From: an archaeon
Lineage (GTDB): Archaea > Micrarchaeota > Micrarchaeia > Anstonellales > Bilamarchaeaceae
DNA: 64,000 bases
Reading direction: 5' to 3'
Assembly: GCA_020053355.1 (NCBI GenBank)
Contig: JAGVNI010000018.1
Location: forward strand, 1 to 64,000
Under the pieces are notes generated by a model. It did not search any database, had not been told where the DNA came from, and saw only the letters and a program-made list of their open reading frames with translations. Both the position numbers and the translations under genes were made by a program. Shown one piece after another: positions 8,866-17,241 of this stretch (its first letter is position 1; each line of letters begins with the position of its first letter).

Positions 8866-9585
8866 ATGAGACGGGCTGGGATTGACAGGTTCATCTGCTG
8901 GGACCTGGACGAGACGACTGGTTCTTTTCGGGACTACCAGAAGATGGGCCTAACCCGCGGGATGGAGCCCCTCATCGAAGGCCTTGCGCGCCTTGGCATG
9001 CGGCAGGTAATCACCACTGCCGCGTGGGGGGAGCATGCGGAATTCGTCCTTACGCATGCCGGCCTCCGGGGTTTTTATGAGGGAATCTTCGACGTCCATC
9101 AAATCTGCGATAAAGATTACAATAAATATTACATGAAGGTCGCCGAGCGGTTCGGCATATCGCCGGAAGATGCTCCGGACCGGATTCTCGTAGTCGGTAA
9201 CATGGCCCGTGATGCGCCGGCTGACCTCGATTTGACGTTCCTTCACCATCCGGAAGGCAGCACATACGATGCCAGCGTATACATGAAGATTATCGCCCGC
9301 CTGCTGCGCCTTTCAGATTCATGGGCCGAGGCCCACACCCTTCTGGAAGAGCAGAACTCCCACCACCTGCCCGTATGCGGCTTCGAGGGCGGCCAGCAAT
9401 ACGTCGACGACATCTGGGTGGGCGTGGGACGCTCGCTTCGCAATGTGCGGCCGGAAAAGCCTTCCGACCGCATCATTTCAATCTATTCCGTCCCCGACAG
9501 CTACCGCTCGGGGATGGATTTGATAAAAATAAAAGAAGGGGCTGAACCCTGCTTCATTCAGCCTGCACTGAGCCTGTCAACGTAG
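8866..9585 (+). CDS. HAD-like phosphatase superfamily protein
   Basis: The N-terminus has a 'WDLDETTG' motif, matching HAD motif I (DxDxT) with the nucleophile Asp and general-acid Asp. 'ITTAAWGEHAEFVL' fits motif II, and 'LVVGNMARDAPADLD' resembles the motif IV acidic loop. The last ~80 residues are not conserved to my eye. At 239 residues it is of typical size for a small HAD hydrolase. The substrate cannot be told from sequence. Its 3' end overlaps the convergent pilin-like gene by 32 bases. Confidence 0.7.
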   Translation: MRRAGIDRFICWDLDETTGSFRDYQKMGLTRGMEPLIEGLARLGMRQVITTAAWGEHAEFVLTHAGLRGFYEGIFDVHQICDKDYNKYYMKVAERFGISPEDAPDRILVVGNMARDAPADLDLTFLHHPEGSTYDASVYMKIIARLLRLSDSWAEAHTLLEEQNSHHLPVCGFEGGQQYVDDIWVGVGRSLRNVRPEKPSDRIISIYSVPDSYRSGMDLIKIKEGAEPCFIQPALSLST

Positions 9586-10129
9586 CCACGGCGAGCCGGT
9601 CGGGCGCGTCGGGCTGGTCCTCAGAGAACCTGTAGAGGACGCCGAGGCTCCCCCGGAAGTTCGAGTTCGCCGCAAGCTTCACTATCGTGCCATCCTCGTT
9701 CTGGCATTCTATCTCGGCAGTTATGTCCGCGTTCGGGCCGCCTATCGTGACGCTCTCGCCTGCTGCCATCGGCTTTTCGCTGGCGAAGAGGTCGACGTCA
9801 GTCTTCCGGACATTCCCGGCCGGCGCGACCGTGCATAACAGGCCCTTCACCACTACCGATTTGCCCTGCGTGTTATCCAGTTGCAGCAGCACCCTGATAT
9901 TGTTGCCCGAATCGGCCACCAGGGTATGCGGCTTCTGGTTGCAGGTGAATCCCGGCTGCGTGAACTGGCAGGCCTCCGGAGCCTTCAGGGAAGGCAGGAC
10001 GACCGCGACCAGTATGGCCAGCACAATCAGGATGACGAAAAGCGCAAGGCCGTACGTGATGAGGTATTCCATCACCGCCTGCCCTTTGAATGATTTTCCA
10101 GGTTTTTTCATAAAATCCATACAGACCAC
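9554..10129 (-). CDS. Pilin-like protein with class III signal peptide
   Basis: The N-terminus 'KGQAVMEYLITYGLALFVILIVLAILV' is a textbook archaeal type IV pilin-like leader: a short basic stretch, the processing site before 'QAVMEY', then one hydrophobic helix. Processing would be by a PibD/FlaK-type peptidase, which is not encoded here. The mature ~165-residue domain contains a few cysteines and Ig-like alternating strands. The upstream T2SF genes on the same strand suggest it is assembled or exported by that machine. Starts at GTG 10129, ATG 10120 or ATG 10111 are all possible; the last gives 'MKKPGKSFKGQ'. Confidence 0.8.
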   Translation of the reverse strand: MVCMDFMKKPGKSFKGQAVMEYLITYGLALFVILIVLAILVAVVLPSLKAPEACQFTQPGFTCNQKPHTLVADSGNNIRVLLQLDNTQGKSVVVKGLLCTVAPAGNVRKTDVDLFASEKPMAAGESVTIGGPNADITAEIECQNEDGTIVKLAANSNFRGSLGVLYRFSEDQPDAPDRLAVATLTGSVQAE

Positions 10130-10132
10130 ATT

Positions 10133-11197
10133 TCATACGATTGTAGCGAATATTGCTTCCACCATGTTGATGACAAGCCAGTATACCAGGTAAGCCCCCA
10201 GCAGGACGAATGGGAAGTACTTCACCCCCTGGTTCTTCGAGCCGGTCCTTATCGCGCTGATGATGAATGAAGAGACGAGGGCCGTGACGAATATCGTGGG
10301 TATGCTGAACCAGAAGAAATCCGAGGAGCTGATGACCGCGCCGCTGAATTTGATTGTCGAGAATACGGTGAACGGCCCTCCGGTCGCGCCTGAAAGCGAA
10401 CCGGCCTGGGGCGCGATTTTTTCGAAGACCGATATCAGCTTTGACGCCACTGCGAACAGGAACGGCGCCCCGACTATCGAAGCGAAAAGCACGAATATCT
10501 CGTAGAGGACCAATGACGCGGCTATCTCCTTTTTCATTATTATCGTGTTCCGCACGTCGTCGGATGTCCGCTCTAGCACATTCGTCAATTCGCCGCCTGT
10601 AGCCGTCGCCTGCTTGAGGAGCAGGATGGTCCTCTTGAATACGCGGGAGTCGAACCTCATGCCCAATTTGTCAAGCGTGAACTCCAGGCTTTCGCCTGAA
10701 AACGAGCTCTTTATGACCGCTTTGACCTCACTGCTCAGAAGGCCGAATTCGGGCTTGGCCGAATACCACATTGCCTGGTCCAGCGTCATGCCCGCCTTTA
10801 TGTTGGATGCGACAAGGGTCAGGAAGTCCGGGAGCGTCGCCTCAAGCTTGTTGCGCCGGTCATCCGCTTTCATGAGGAGATAGCTCGAAATGAGCGTCAT
10901 CGTTCCCAGGTAAACGGCCCCGAACGAGACTGCCAGGACGAGCAATGCTATGACCGGGAACGGAAGGTCGACTATCTCATGGATGGCCGCGGTGATGAAT
11001 TCCCCGCTCGGCTGGTACGCCAGGAGCAGCAGGGCTAGGAATACTGTCAATACCAGGACGTTCAGGCTCACGTATCCGGCGAACGAATCCGCCGGCATGT
11101 TGACGCCTGCGGTGTTGAGCTCCTTTTCCAGCCCCTTGATGCGCTCCCTGCTGAAGAAAAGCCTTCCAGCGTTCTCAAATATGCTTTCGTTGGTCAT
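10133..11197 (-). CDS. tadC: Type II secretion F-domain membrane protein (TadC/FlaJ-like)
   Basis: An integral membrane platform protein of pilus assembly. It has an N-terminal cytoplasmic segment, two closely spaced hydrophobic helices, a T2SF domain ('TLPDFLTLVASNIKAGMTLDQAMW', 'GGELTNVLERTSDDVR') and further C-terminal helices. ATG 11197 is preferred because GGTGAT, overlapping the upstream stop, lies just before it; a GTG-ATG-CTC extension is possible. It directly follows the second T2SF protein, a TadB/TadC-style pair. The family pairing with the ATPase two genes upstream is established for Tad and archaellum systems. Confidence 0.85.
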   Translation of the reverse strand: MTNESIFENAGRLFFSRERIKGLEKELNTAGVNMPADSFAGYVSLNVLVLTVFLALLLLAYQPSGEFITAAIHEIVDLPFPVIALLVLAVSFGAVYLGTMTLISSYLLMKADDRRNKLEATLPDFLTLVASNIKAGMTLDQAMWYSAKPEFGLLSSEVKAVIKSSFSGESLEFTLDKLGMRFDSRVFKRTILLLKQATATGGELTNVLERTSDDVRNTIIMKKEIAASLVLYEIFVLFASIVGAPFLFAVASKLISVFEKIAPQAGSLSGATGGPFTVFSTIKFSGAVISSSDFFWFSIPTIFVTALVSSFIISAIRTGSKNQGVKYFPFVLLGAYLVYWLVINMVEAIFATIV

Positions 11198-11206
11198 GAG
11201 CATCAC

Positions 11207-12103
11207 CTATATGAGGTATTTCGGCCGCGACGTCTCGATGAATCCGAGGAACAGTACCTGTATGATGGTTATCACGAGGAAGACTATCGCAAGCATCCAT
11301 GGCGGCAGGCTGCGCCCGCCCATGGCGGAGAATATGACGGTCATGAGGACGACCCCCAGCGTCGGGACGATGATGCCGAACACCATGTAGAACATCACTA
11401 TCGGGGTCAGCTTCTGGCTGTATTCTTTGAGGGAAATCATCTGCTCCTTGGATATCTGGTCCAGCACGCTCTCAAGCGAACCGCCTACGTCCGCGCCGCT
11501 CCCGAGCGAGTTGGCTATCTGCATCAGTATCCTTGTGAAATACTTGGACGGGTTATACTGGACCGTGTCGCGTATCGCCTGCGTGACTGGCACGCCGAGC
11601 ACCACCTGGTCCACGATTTTAGCGAACTCGCGGCTTACGGCGCCGTATCCGCTGGATGCGCCGACGAACGTGTCGAATAGCGGCATGCCTGATTTCAGGG
11701 CTATCACTATGTGCCTGCCCGCGAAAACGATTTCATAGTCCATCTCCTTCTGGCGCCGTATCATCCCCGCTTCGGGGTATAGCATGAGGTACGAGAATAT
11801 CACGACCGGTATGACGATGATTGGCGCAACGACCATGAGGATGAACATTGGGATGTTGCCTTTGAGGGCCGATTCCAGCCCCCCGAGCATGAACAGGTAT
11901 GCGACGACAATCAGGCCTGCGGAGATGAATATCGCCGAAGCGACGACCTTTTCCAGGAAATCGATCGGGTTGTCGTCCATGTCCGCTATCTTCAGCTTCT
12001 TCCTCAGGTCCGGGAATCTTGATGCGAGGATTTCCGCGATGGGGGTGAATGGCCCTCTCCTCCTTTGCTGCGCCTTGGCTTCCGCCCTTTCTTTCACTAC
12101 CAT
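11207..12103 (-). CDS. tadB: Type II secretion F-domain membrane protein (TadB/FlaJ-like)
   Basis: The second platform protein of the locus, 298 residues. Two N-terminal helices, a T2SF domain with 'GRHIVIALKSGMPLFDTF' and 'GSGADVGGSLESVLDQIS', and two C-terminal helices are visible. GGAGG lies seven bases before the ATG and overlaps the end of the preceding gene, so translation is likely coupled. Two short T2SF proteins in tandem take the place of one long FlaJ in Tad-type systems. The symbol is by analogy; which of the two corresponds to TadB is not certain. Confidence 0.85.
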   Translation of the reverse strand: MVVKERAEAKAQQRRRGPFTPIAEILASRFPDLRKKLKIADMDDNPIDFLEKVVASAIFISAGLIVVAYLFMLGGLESALKGNIPMFILMVVAPIIVIPVVIFSYLMLYPEAGMIRRQKEMDYEIVFAGRHIVIALKSGMPLFDTFVGASSGYGAVSREFAKIVDQVVLGVPVTQAIRDTVQYNPSKYFTRILMQIANSLGSGADVGGSLESVLDQISKEQMISLKEYSQKLTPIVMFYMVFGIIVPTLGVVLMTVIFSAMGGRSLPPWMLAIVFLVITIIQVLFLGFIETSRPKYLI

Positions 12104-12105
12104 GC

Positions 12106-13701
12106 TTAGCCCTCCGTCTGGCTGAAGTATTTCTTAACCATGCTGTCACTTAACCCTTTATCCTTGGCCATCAGTTCCTTCGCCTTGAAAATGGCTTCTG
12201 CCTTGGACAGCTGCTTCCTTTCGTATCTCTTGTAGTAATCGGGGTCCTTGGTGTGCAGGAAATAGAGCAAGGTCCCCTCGTCGGTCTCGTTCACTTCCTT
12301 GACCGTGTCGTATGCCTTCGCTTCCGCTTCCTTCGGCGTCTCCTCGGCTTTCTTGAAAATCTCAGTCCCTGCGACTTCGATGAGGTTCTCAATCTGCCTG
12401 CCGATTATGCCCTTCACCGCCGTGAATTCCTGGTCGTACTTGTTATTGACGTAATCAATCCTTTCCTCGACCCGCACGCGCGTCTCTTTCTCGTCAGCGG
12501 CAAGCGAGCCGAGTATCTTCTCAAGCTCGGCAGCGTGCTTCTTTCCCGTGAATTCCCGGTATTTGCGGAGCACCTCCGGGAGCTGCTCGACGAGCGACTC
12601 GACGGAGAACACGAAAGACTCGAATGTCTTCTTCCTCGCGGACGTGTCTTCGGTCATGGATATCTGGTCGTAGAACTTTTTCTTTATCTCCACGACCTGC
12701 TTGTTGTAGGAATCTATGATGCTGTCCTTTGTCTGCGCAAGCTCGCCCTGCTGCGCCGATACTATCGCATCCAGGAGCTTCATGTGGGCTTCGGCCTGCG
12801 CCCCGACCTTCTTCGCCCCTGCGGCAGGCCTTGCCGCACCGCCGCCGGCCTGCAGGCCGGCCAGCATGTTCTTCAGGACAGTTATCTGGAGCTTGATTTC
12901 CTCCCTCTTCGATGTGATTTTTTCCTTGAAGAGCTGCTTTGTGAGGTCGAGCATCTTCTTCTTGAGCGTCATCTCGTCCGCTTTCTCGCCCACAGCAGCC
13001 CGAATCTGCTCTTCCATCTGCTCATAGCGCTTGGATGCAGCCTTATCCGGCTCCCTCAGGGCCGGCGGGACCGCTGCCACTATGACACGTTTCTCGATTG
13101 GCACTTCCACGCCTATCTCCGGGACGGCCCTGGGTTTTGGCATCTCCGGCGCCTTGGGGGCTACCGGCGCCATTTCCCTTTCCTTCTCCATCTCTATTCC
13201 AGTTTCAGGCGCCTGCGGGGGTTTTGACGATTCCCTTTCAATCTCTATGCCCTCCTGCGCGGTCCTCGTCTCGAATTCCACCGCTGCGGCAGGTTTCGGC
13301 GCCGGTTCCTCGGATTTGGCCGCCTCGCCAGGTTCAGGCGGCTTCTCCAGCGCTATCGGCTCCTTGCCGACCGCTTCCGCGGTCTTCAATGTCTCGGCGG
13401 TCATCTGGAGCAGCCTTGTCTCGACCTCTCCGGTCTCGACTTTCTGCACTGGCTCCGCCTTGGCGGCTCCCGCCGCCTCCTTCCCACTGGTTGCCAGGAT
13501 TCCCAGGCCGGTGGTGCTGATTATCTTCTGCGAACGCTCATAGAGGTTGATCATGTCCGGGTAACCGAGGTCGACATAGTCCCTGGGCTCAAGGTCCAGG
13601 GTCCTTTCGATGGATATCTCACCCTGGAACGGTGCGTATTCCATCTGCTTCTTCTCGAGCCGTTTGGCCTCTTCTATCGCGCCTTCGAATTCATCAGACA
13701 C
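12106..13701 (-). CDS. Uncharacterised linker-rich coiled-coil protein of the pilus-like locus
   Basis: Not a recognised family. It lacks signal peptide and membrane segments, so it is probably cytoplasmic. Residues ~1-60 form a conserved-looking head with 'GEISIERTLDLEPRDYVDLGYPDMINLYERSQ'. Residues ~60-215 are a low-complexity Pro/Glu/Ala/Lys linker. The remainder is mostly helical with long charged heptad-like stretches, ending with 'TLLYFLHTKDPDYYKRYER' and a short helical tail. The start is GTG 13701 behind GAGGGGAC. It lies between the ATPase and the T2SF genes in one apparent operon, which points to a structural or regulatory role in the same machine (inference). Confidence 0.7.
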   Translation of the reverse strand: MSDEFEGAIEEAKRLEKKQMEYAPFQGEISIERTLDLEPRDYVDLGYPDMINLYERSQKIISTTGLGILATSGKEAAGAAKAEPVQKVETGEVETRLLQMTAETLKTAEAVGKEPIALEKPPEPGEAAKSEEPAPKPAAAVEFETRTAQEGIEIERESSKPPQAPETGIEMEKEREMAPVAPKAPEMPKPRAVPEIGVEVPIEKRVIVAAVPPALREPDKAASKRYEQMEEQIRAAVGEKADEMTLKKKMLDLTKQLFKEKITSKREEIKLQITVLKNMLAGLQAGGGAARPAAGAKKVGAQAEAHMKLLDAIVSAQQGELAQTKDSIIDSYNKQVVEIKKKFYDQISMTEDTSARKKTFESFVFSVESLVEQLPEVLRKYREFTGKKHAAELEKILGSLAADEKETRVRVEERIDYVNNKYDQEFTAVKGIIGRQIENLIEVAGTEIFKKAEETPKEAEAKAYDTVKEVNETDEGTLLYFLHTKDPDYYKRYERKQLSKAEAIFKAKELMAKDKGLSDSMVKKYFSQTEG

Positions 13702-13730
13702 TTTAAGTCCCCTCTTTCCGGTTTTCTTCC

Positions 13731-15362
13731 TTATACGCTGATGCCGGACTGGGATTTGAAATCCCAGCCCTTGCCCTTCTTCACCGCGTCAACCACGTCC
13801 TCTGTGTTCAGGTAATAGCTGGACACTATCTGGCCGACCTGGTCAACATCGTCATATCCGCGCTTGACCATCCAGTCCAGGACGCCCATCTTCTCCTCGA
13901 TGTCGTCTTCGATTTCCTTGTCGCTCATGCCTGAGTAAAGGGAAAGTGTCTCGACAAGCGTCACCATCCTGGATACCGCCTTCATCTTGTCGGATTTCAG
14001 GTCCCAGCGGTAGATGACGTTCGCCTCGCCCTTCTTGGTCACTTCGGCGAATTCCAGCACGCGCCTTATGTTGAAGCGCCTGTGCCTGAATGTGACGACG
14101 ATGCCCGCAAGCGCATCGAGCATCTCGTGCGGCACGTTGATTGGCGGGTTTGTCAGCCTCGAAATCGTCTGTTGGGCGTTGTCCGCGTGCAATGTCGCGT
14201 ATACGCTGTGGCCCGTATGCATGGCCTCGAACATGACTTCCGCCTCGCGCTGGCGCCTGATTTCTCCGACCAGTATGCGGTCCGGCCTCTGGCGCAGAGA
14301 GTTCACCATCAAATCCAGCATGGTGACCTCGCCCTTGCCCTCGGGGTTCGCCTCGCGGACCGTCATGGGGACCCAGTGGAGGAATGACGGAAGCGTCAGC
14401 TCCCTGGTGTCCTCTATTGTAACAATGCGCTGGTTTGCCGGTATCAGTCCGGCCATCGCGTTCAGGAACGACGTCTTGCCGCTTCCTGTTCCGCCTGTGA
14501 CGAGAAGCGAGAGCTCGTTCTGCATGCACAGCCAGATGAGCGCAGCCACGTCGCTTGTCACGGTCTTGGACTTTATGAAGCTGGTTATGGTCCAAGGGTT
14601 GCGCGAGAATTTTCGAATTGTTATGGTGTTGCCGAAGGATGAAATAGGGAACAGCGTGGCGTTCACACGGTCACCGGAGGGCAGGTGCGCGTCGAGGGTC
14701 GGGTTGAGGATATTGATCTGCCTTCCGACCTTCCTCGCTATCATCGAGGCGTAATCGTAGACCAGCTCCTCGTTCTTGAGCCTGAGGTTCGTCCTGCACC
14801 ATCCGAATTTCTTATGGTAGACCCATACGGGTTCGCGGGCGTTGTTCACCGTGACTTCTTCCAGCTGCTCGTCCGAGAGCAGGGCTTCCATCTCGCCCAG
14901 GCCCAGCGTCTTCTGGATAAGGTAAACCGCGAGGACGTCCATCTTCTCAGGCGGGAGCGAGGGGAAGTTGCGCTTCAGTATCCTTTTCGCGGCCTCGAAG
15001 AATTTCGCCTTGACTTCGTCGAATTTCTTCGGGTCGAGAATCTCGCTGATGTCCAGCTTGACCTCAGTGACCAGTTCGCCCTTAAGCTTGGTCTCGAGAA
15101 TGAGCTTGGTGCCTTCCGCTATGCCGGGTATCGTTATCTCGTACCTCGGGACGAAGTCCGCCTTCCTGAAAATCTTGACTTCCACGGGGAGGCCTTCAGA
15201 GCTGAAGGCGTATGCGGCAAGTAGGGTGACCTTCGGTTTTGGCCCCGCCAACTCGCTTGTCACTGCCTGCGCGGGCCTCTCCTCCTCTTTCCCTTCCCTT
15301 CCTGCGGCATCGCCATCATCCATTCTCCGAATAACAGTATCCTTGATGTTCTCTTTGGGCAT
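13731..15362 (-). CDS. tadA: Type II/IV secretion system ATPase (GspE/TadA/VirB11 family)
   Basis: Hexameric ATPase that powers pilus assembly or secretion. The 543 residues have an N-terminal domain followed by the RecA-like motor with Walker A 'GGTGSGKTS' (~287-295), the Asp box 'VTIEDTREL', Walker B 'RILVGEIR' and the His box 'HTGHSVYATLHAD'. The Arg/Lys-rich first 40 residues look disordered. GGTGATGGG sits just before the ATG. Upstream is a coiled-coil gene and downstream the linker-rich protein and both T2SF subunits, so the order is coiled coil-ATPase-linker protein-T2SF-T2SF-pilin. Confidence 0.92.
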   Translation of the reverse strand: MPKENIKDTVIRRMDDGDAAGREGKEEERPAQAVTSELAGPKPKVTLLAAYAFSSEGLPVEVKIFRKADFVPRYEITIPGIAEGTKLILETKLKGELVTEVKLDISEILDPKKFDEVKAKFFEAAKRILKRNFPSLPPEKMDVLAVYLIQKTLGLGEMEALLSDEQLEEVTVNNAREPVWVYHKKFGWCRTNLRLKNEELVYDYASMIARKVGRQINILNPTLDAHLPSGDRVNATLFPISSFGNTITIRKFSRNPWTITSFIKSKTVTSDVAALIWLCMQNELSLLVTGGTGSGKTSFLNAMAGLIPANQRIVTIEDTRELTLPSFLHWVPMTVREANPEGKGEVTMLDLMVNSLRQRPDRILVGEIRRQREAEVMFEAMHTGHSVYATLHADNAQQTISRLTNPPINVPHEMLDALAGIVVTFRHRRFNIRRVLEFAEVTKKGEANVIYRWDLKSDKMKAVSRMVTLVETLSLYSGMSDKEIEDDIEEKMGVLDWMVKRGYDDVDQVGQIVSSYYLNTEDVVDAVKKGKGWDFKSQSGISV

Positions 15363-15403
15363 CCCATCACCAACATGTATCCATCTGCTTGTTTATAAAT
15401 CGG

Positions 15404-17149
15404 TCATTCTTCCCAGAGCCTTTGGATGAGCTTCTTCAGCTCGTCCCTTTTCCTGCGGAATTCCAGCTCCTCTTCCTGGGTCAGTTCCAGCTTCTTGCGG
15501 ACGCTCCTCTCCTCCGCCGCGGCTCCGCCTTCCCCGCCGCTTCCTTCCCCTCCGCCCGCGCCAGCCGACCCTGCTCCGCCGCCACCCATGCCGCCGGTCC
15601 GAATCTCCAGCAGCTTGGCTTCGCGGGAAAGCAGGGTGACCCTCTTGTTCAGGTTCTCCGAGGTGGACGTGAGGTCGTCCAGGGAATTCCTTATCTCATC
15701 GAGCGTCTTCTTCTTCTCGCGTATCTCCTCTGCGACCTTTACTATGTCCTGGACCTGGCCGCCTTTTAGGGATTCCTGGAGTTTCTGCGCGTCGGCCTTA
15801 ATGCCCTGGAGCTGCATCGCGGACTCGTCCCTAATCTTCGCGACCTTCTTGTCCATGGCATCGAGCTGCTGCTGGTATCCCTCTATCGAAGGGACGATCC
15901 TCTCCTTGATTTTCTGGAACGTCAGATACGTGCTCTTCTCGTCCTGGAGCGCGGCTTCCAGCGCATCCATGTCCTTCCGGATGGTGTTCGACTTCTCCTC
16001 CATCTTCCGGATGAGCTCGGTGAACTGCTTGGCCGTGAGCTGGCGGCCGCCGACAGCTTCAAGAAGCTTCTCCAAATCCGCCGTTTTCTGCAACATCGCG
16101 TCCTCTTCGGCCTTGAGCTTGTCCAGGTCCTCCAATATCCTGTCCTGGCTCGGGAATTTTTTCAGGACTGTCTTCGCAACGTCGACCGAATCCCCCAGCC
16201 TCTCCATGAGTTCCGCGTTCTGTTTCACCTGCGCCGTCACGCGGTTGGTCTTCTCGGCAAGGCTGTCGGCTTCAGCCGATATCGAGGCCATCTCGGATTT
16301 CAGGTTCCCTATCTTGTCCTCCTGCCCCATGATTGACTCGGCTACGCTTTTCAATATCTCCGAGCTCTCATGGAGGCTGAGCATGTCCTGCCTCATCTGG
16401 GCGTTCCGCGAGCGCAGGCTGATGAGGTCCTTCTGCATGGTCTCGAACTTCTTCTTGATGTCCTTCACGCTCGGCATGGACATGTCTTCCGGCGCTTCCT
16501 GGCCGCCGGCTTTTTTCCGGAGCGCATCCATCTCCTGGCGAAGATCCGCCAGCTCTTCGCCAAGGCGCTCGGCTTGCGTCATCAGCTCCTCGCTTTTGCT
16601 CGGGCCGCCCCCAATGCCGAGCGATGAGATGTCCCTGCGGACATCATCCAATGAATTCCGGATTTCGCCAAGCGTGCCTTCCATGCCTGAGAGCTCGTTC
16701 TGGAACTTGGAGAATACATCGTCTGAAATAGTCTTGGACGCAGGAATCGGGGCGACCAGTTTCTCCAGGGCCTCCATCTTCCCGTAAACCCGGGTGTAGA
16801 ACTGGCCGAACGATTCGCTCAGGTTCTCCAGCTCTTTCGTGTCAGAGGAAATCTTCCCCTTTATCTGGTCGACCTCGGTTTCTATCCCCTTCTTCTCCTC
16901 GTAAAACGACTCCTTCTCGGCCGCAACCTCCTCTTCCGTGGGCTTCACCCACACCAGGTAAATCCGCGTCAGCCGGTATTCAATCCGCAGGATGCCTTCC
17001 TCCTCGAGCACCCTGGCCCAGTCCTCAATGGTTTCCTGGGGGATGTTCAGCACTGAAGACGCTTCCTCAAGCTCGGTCCTCTGTTTTTCCTTGACAAGCC
17101 GGACAAGGGCGTCGACACCTGTGGTGATAAGTAGCTCGTCGAACTCCAT
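15404..17149 (-). CDS. Coiled-coil protein with N-terminal winged-helix domain
   Basis: Residues 1-70 resemble a winged helix ('TELEEASSVLNIPQETIEDWARVLEEEGILRIEY'). From ~80 to ~530 the sequence is almost entirely heptad-rich coiled coil, SMC- or myosin-like, followed by a Gly/Ala/Ser-rich linker and a short charged C-terminal helix. No membrane segment is seen. I chose ATG 17149 ('MEFDELL'); the longer frame to 17182 would run through the A/T-rich promoter region. The gene leads the operon containing the pilus ATPase, so a scaffold or localisation role is plausible but unproven. Confidence 0.72.
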   Translation of the reverse strand: MEFDELLITTGVDALVRLVKEKQRTELEEASSVLNIPQETIEDWARVLEEEGILRIEYRLTRIYLVWVKPTEEEVAAEKESFYEEKKGIETEVDQIKGKISSDTKELENLSESFGQFYTRVYGKMEALEKLVAPIPASKTISDDVFSKFQNELSGMEGTLGEIRNSLDDVRRDISSLGIGGGPSKSEELMTQAERLGEELADLRQEMDALRKKAGGQEAPEDMSMPSVKDIKKKFETMQKDLISLRSRNAQMRQDMLSLHESSEILKSVAESIMGQEDKIGNLKSEMASISAEADSLAEKTNRVTAQVKQNAELMERLGDSVDVAKTVLKKFPSQDRILEDLDKLKAEEDAMLQKTADLEKLLEAVGGRQLTAKQFTELIRKMEEKSNTIRKDMDALEAALQDEKSTYLTFQKIKERIVPSIEGYQQQLDAMDKKVAKIRDESAMQLQGIKADAQKLQESLKGGQVQDIVKVAEEIREKKKTLDEIRNSLDDLTSTSENLNKRVTLLSREAKLLEIRTGGMGGGGAGSAGAGGGEGSGGEGGAAAEERSVRKKLELTQEEELEFRRKRDELKKLIQRLWEE

Positions 17150-17241
17150 GGTGCAATATAAATTAAGTATGTTAATAAACATTTTGATGATATTCTACTC
17201 GATTGCGAAGCAGCGAGTTATATTCATCCGTGCGTGGTAAG

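Noticed and set aside
12253-13227. 324-codon open frame opposite the 531-residue linker-rich gene
   Set aside because: Translation is Arg/Leu/His-rich with no pattern; explained by codon bias of the Glu/Lys/Ala-rich gene on the other strand.
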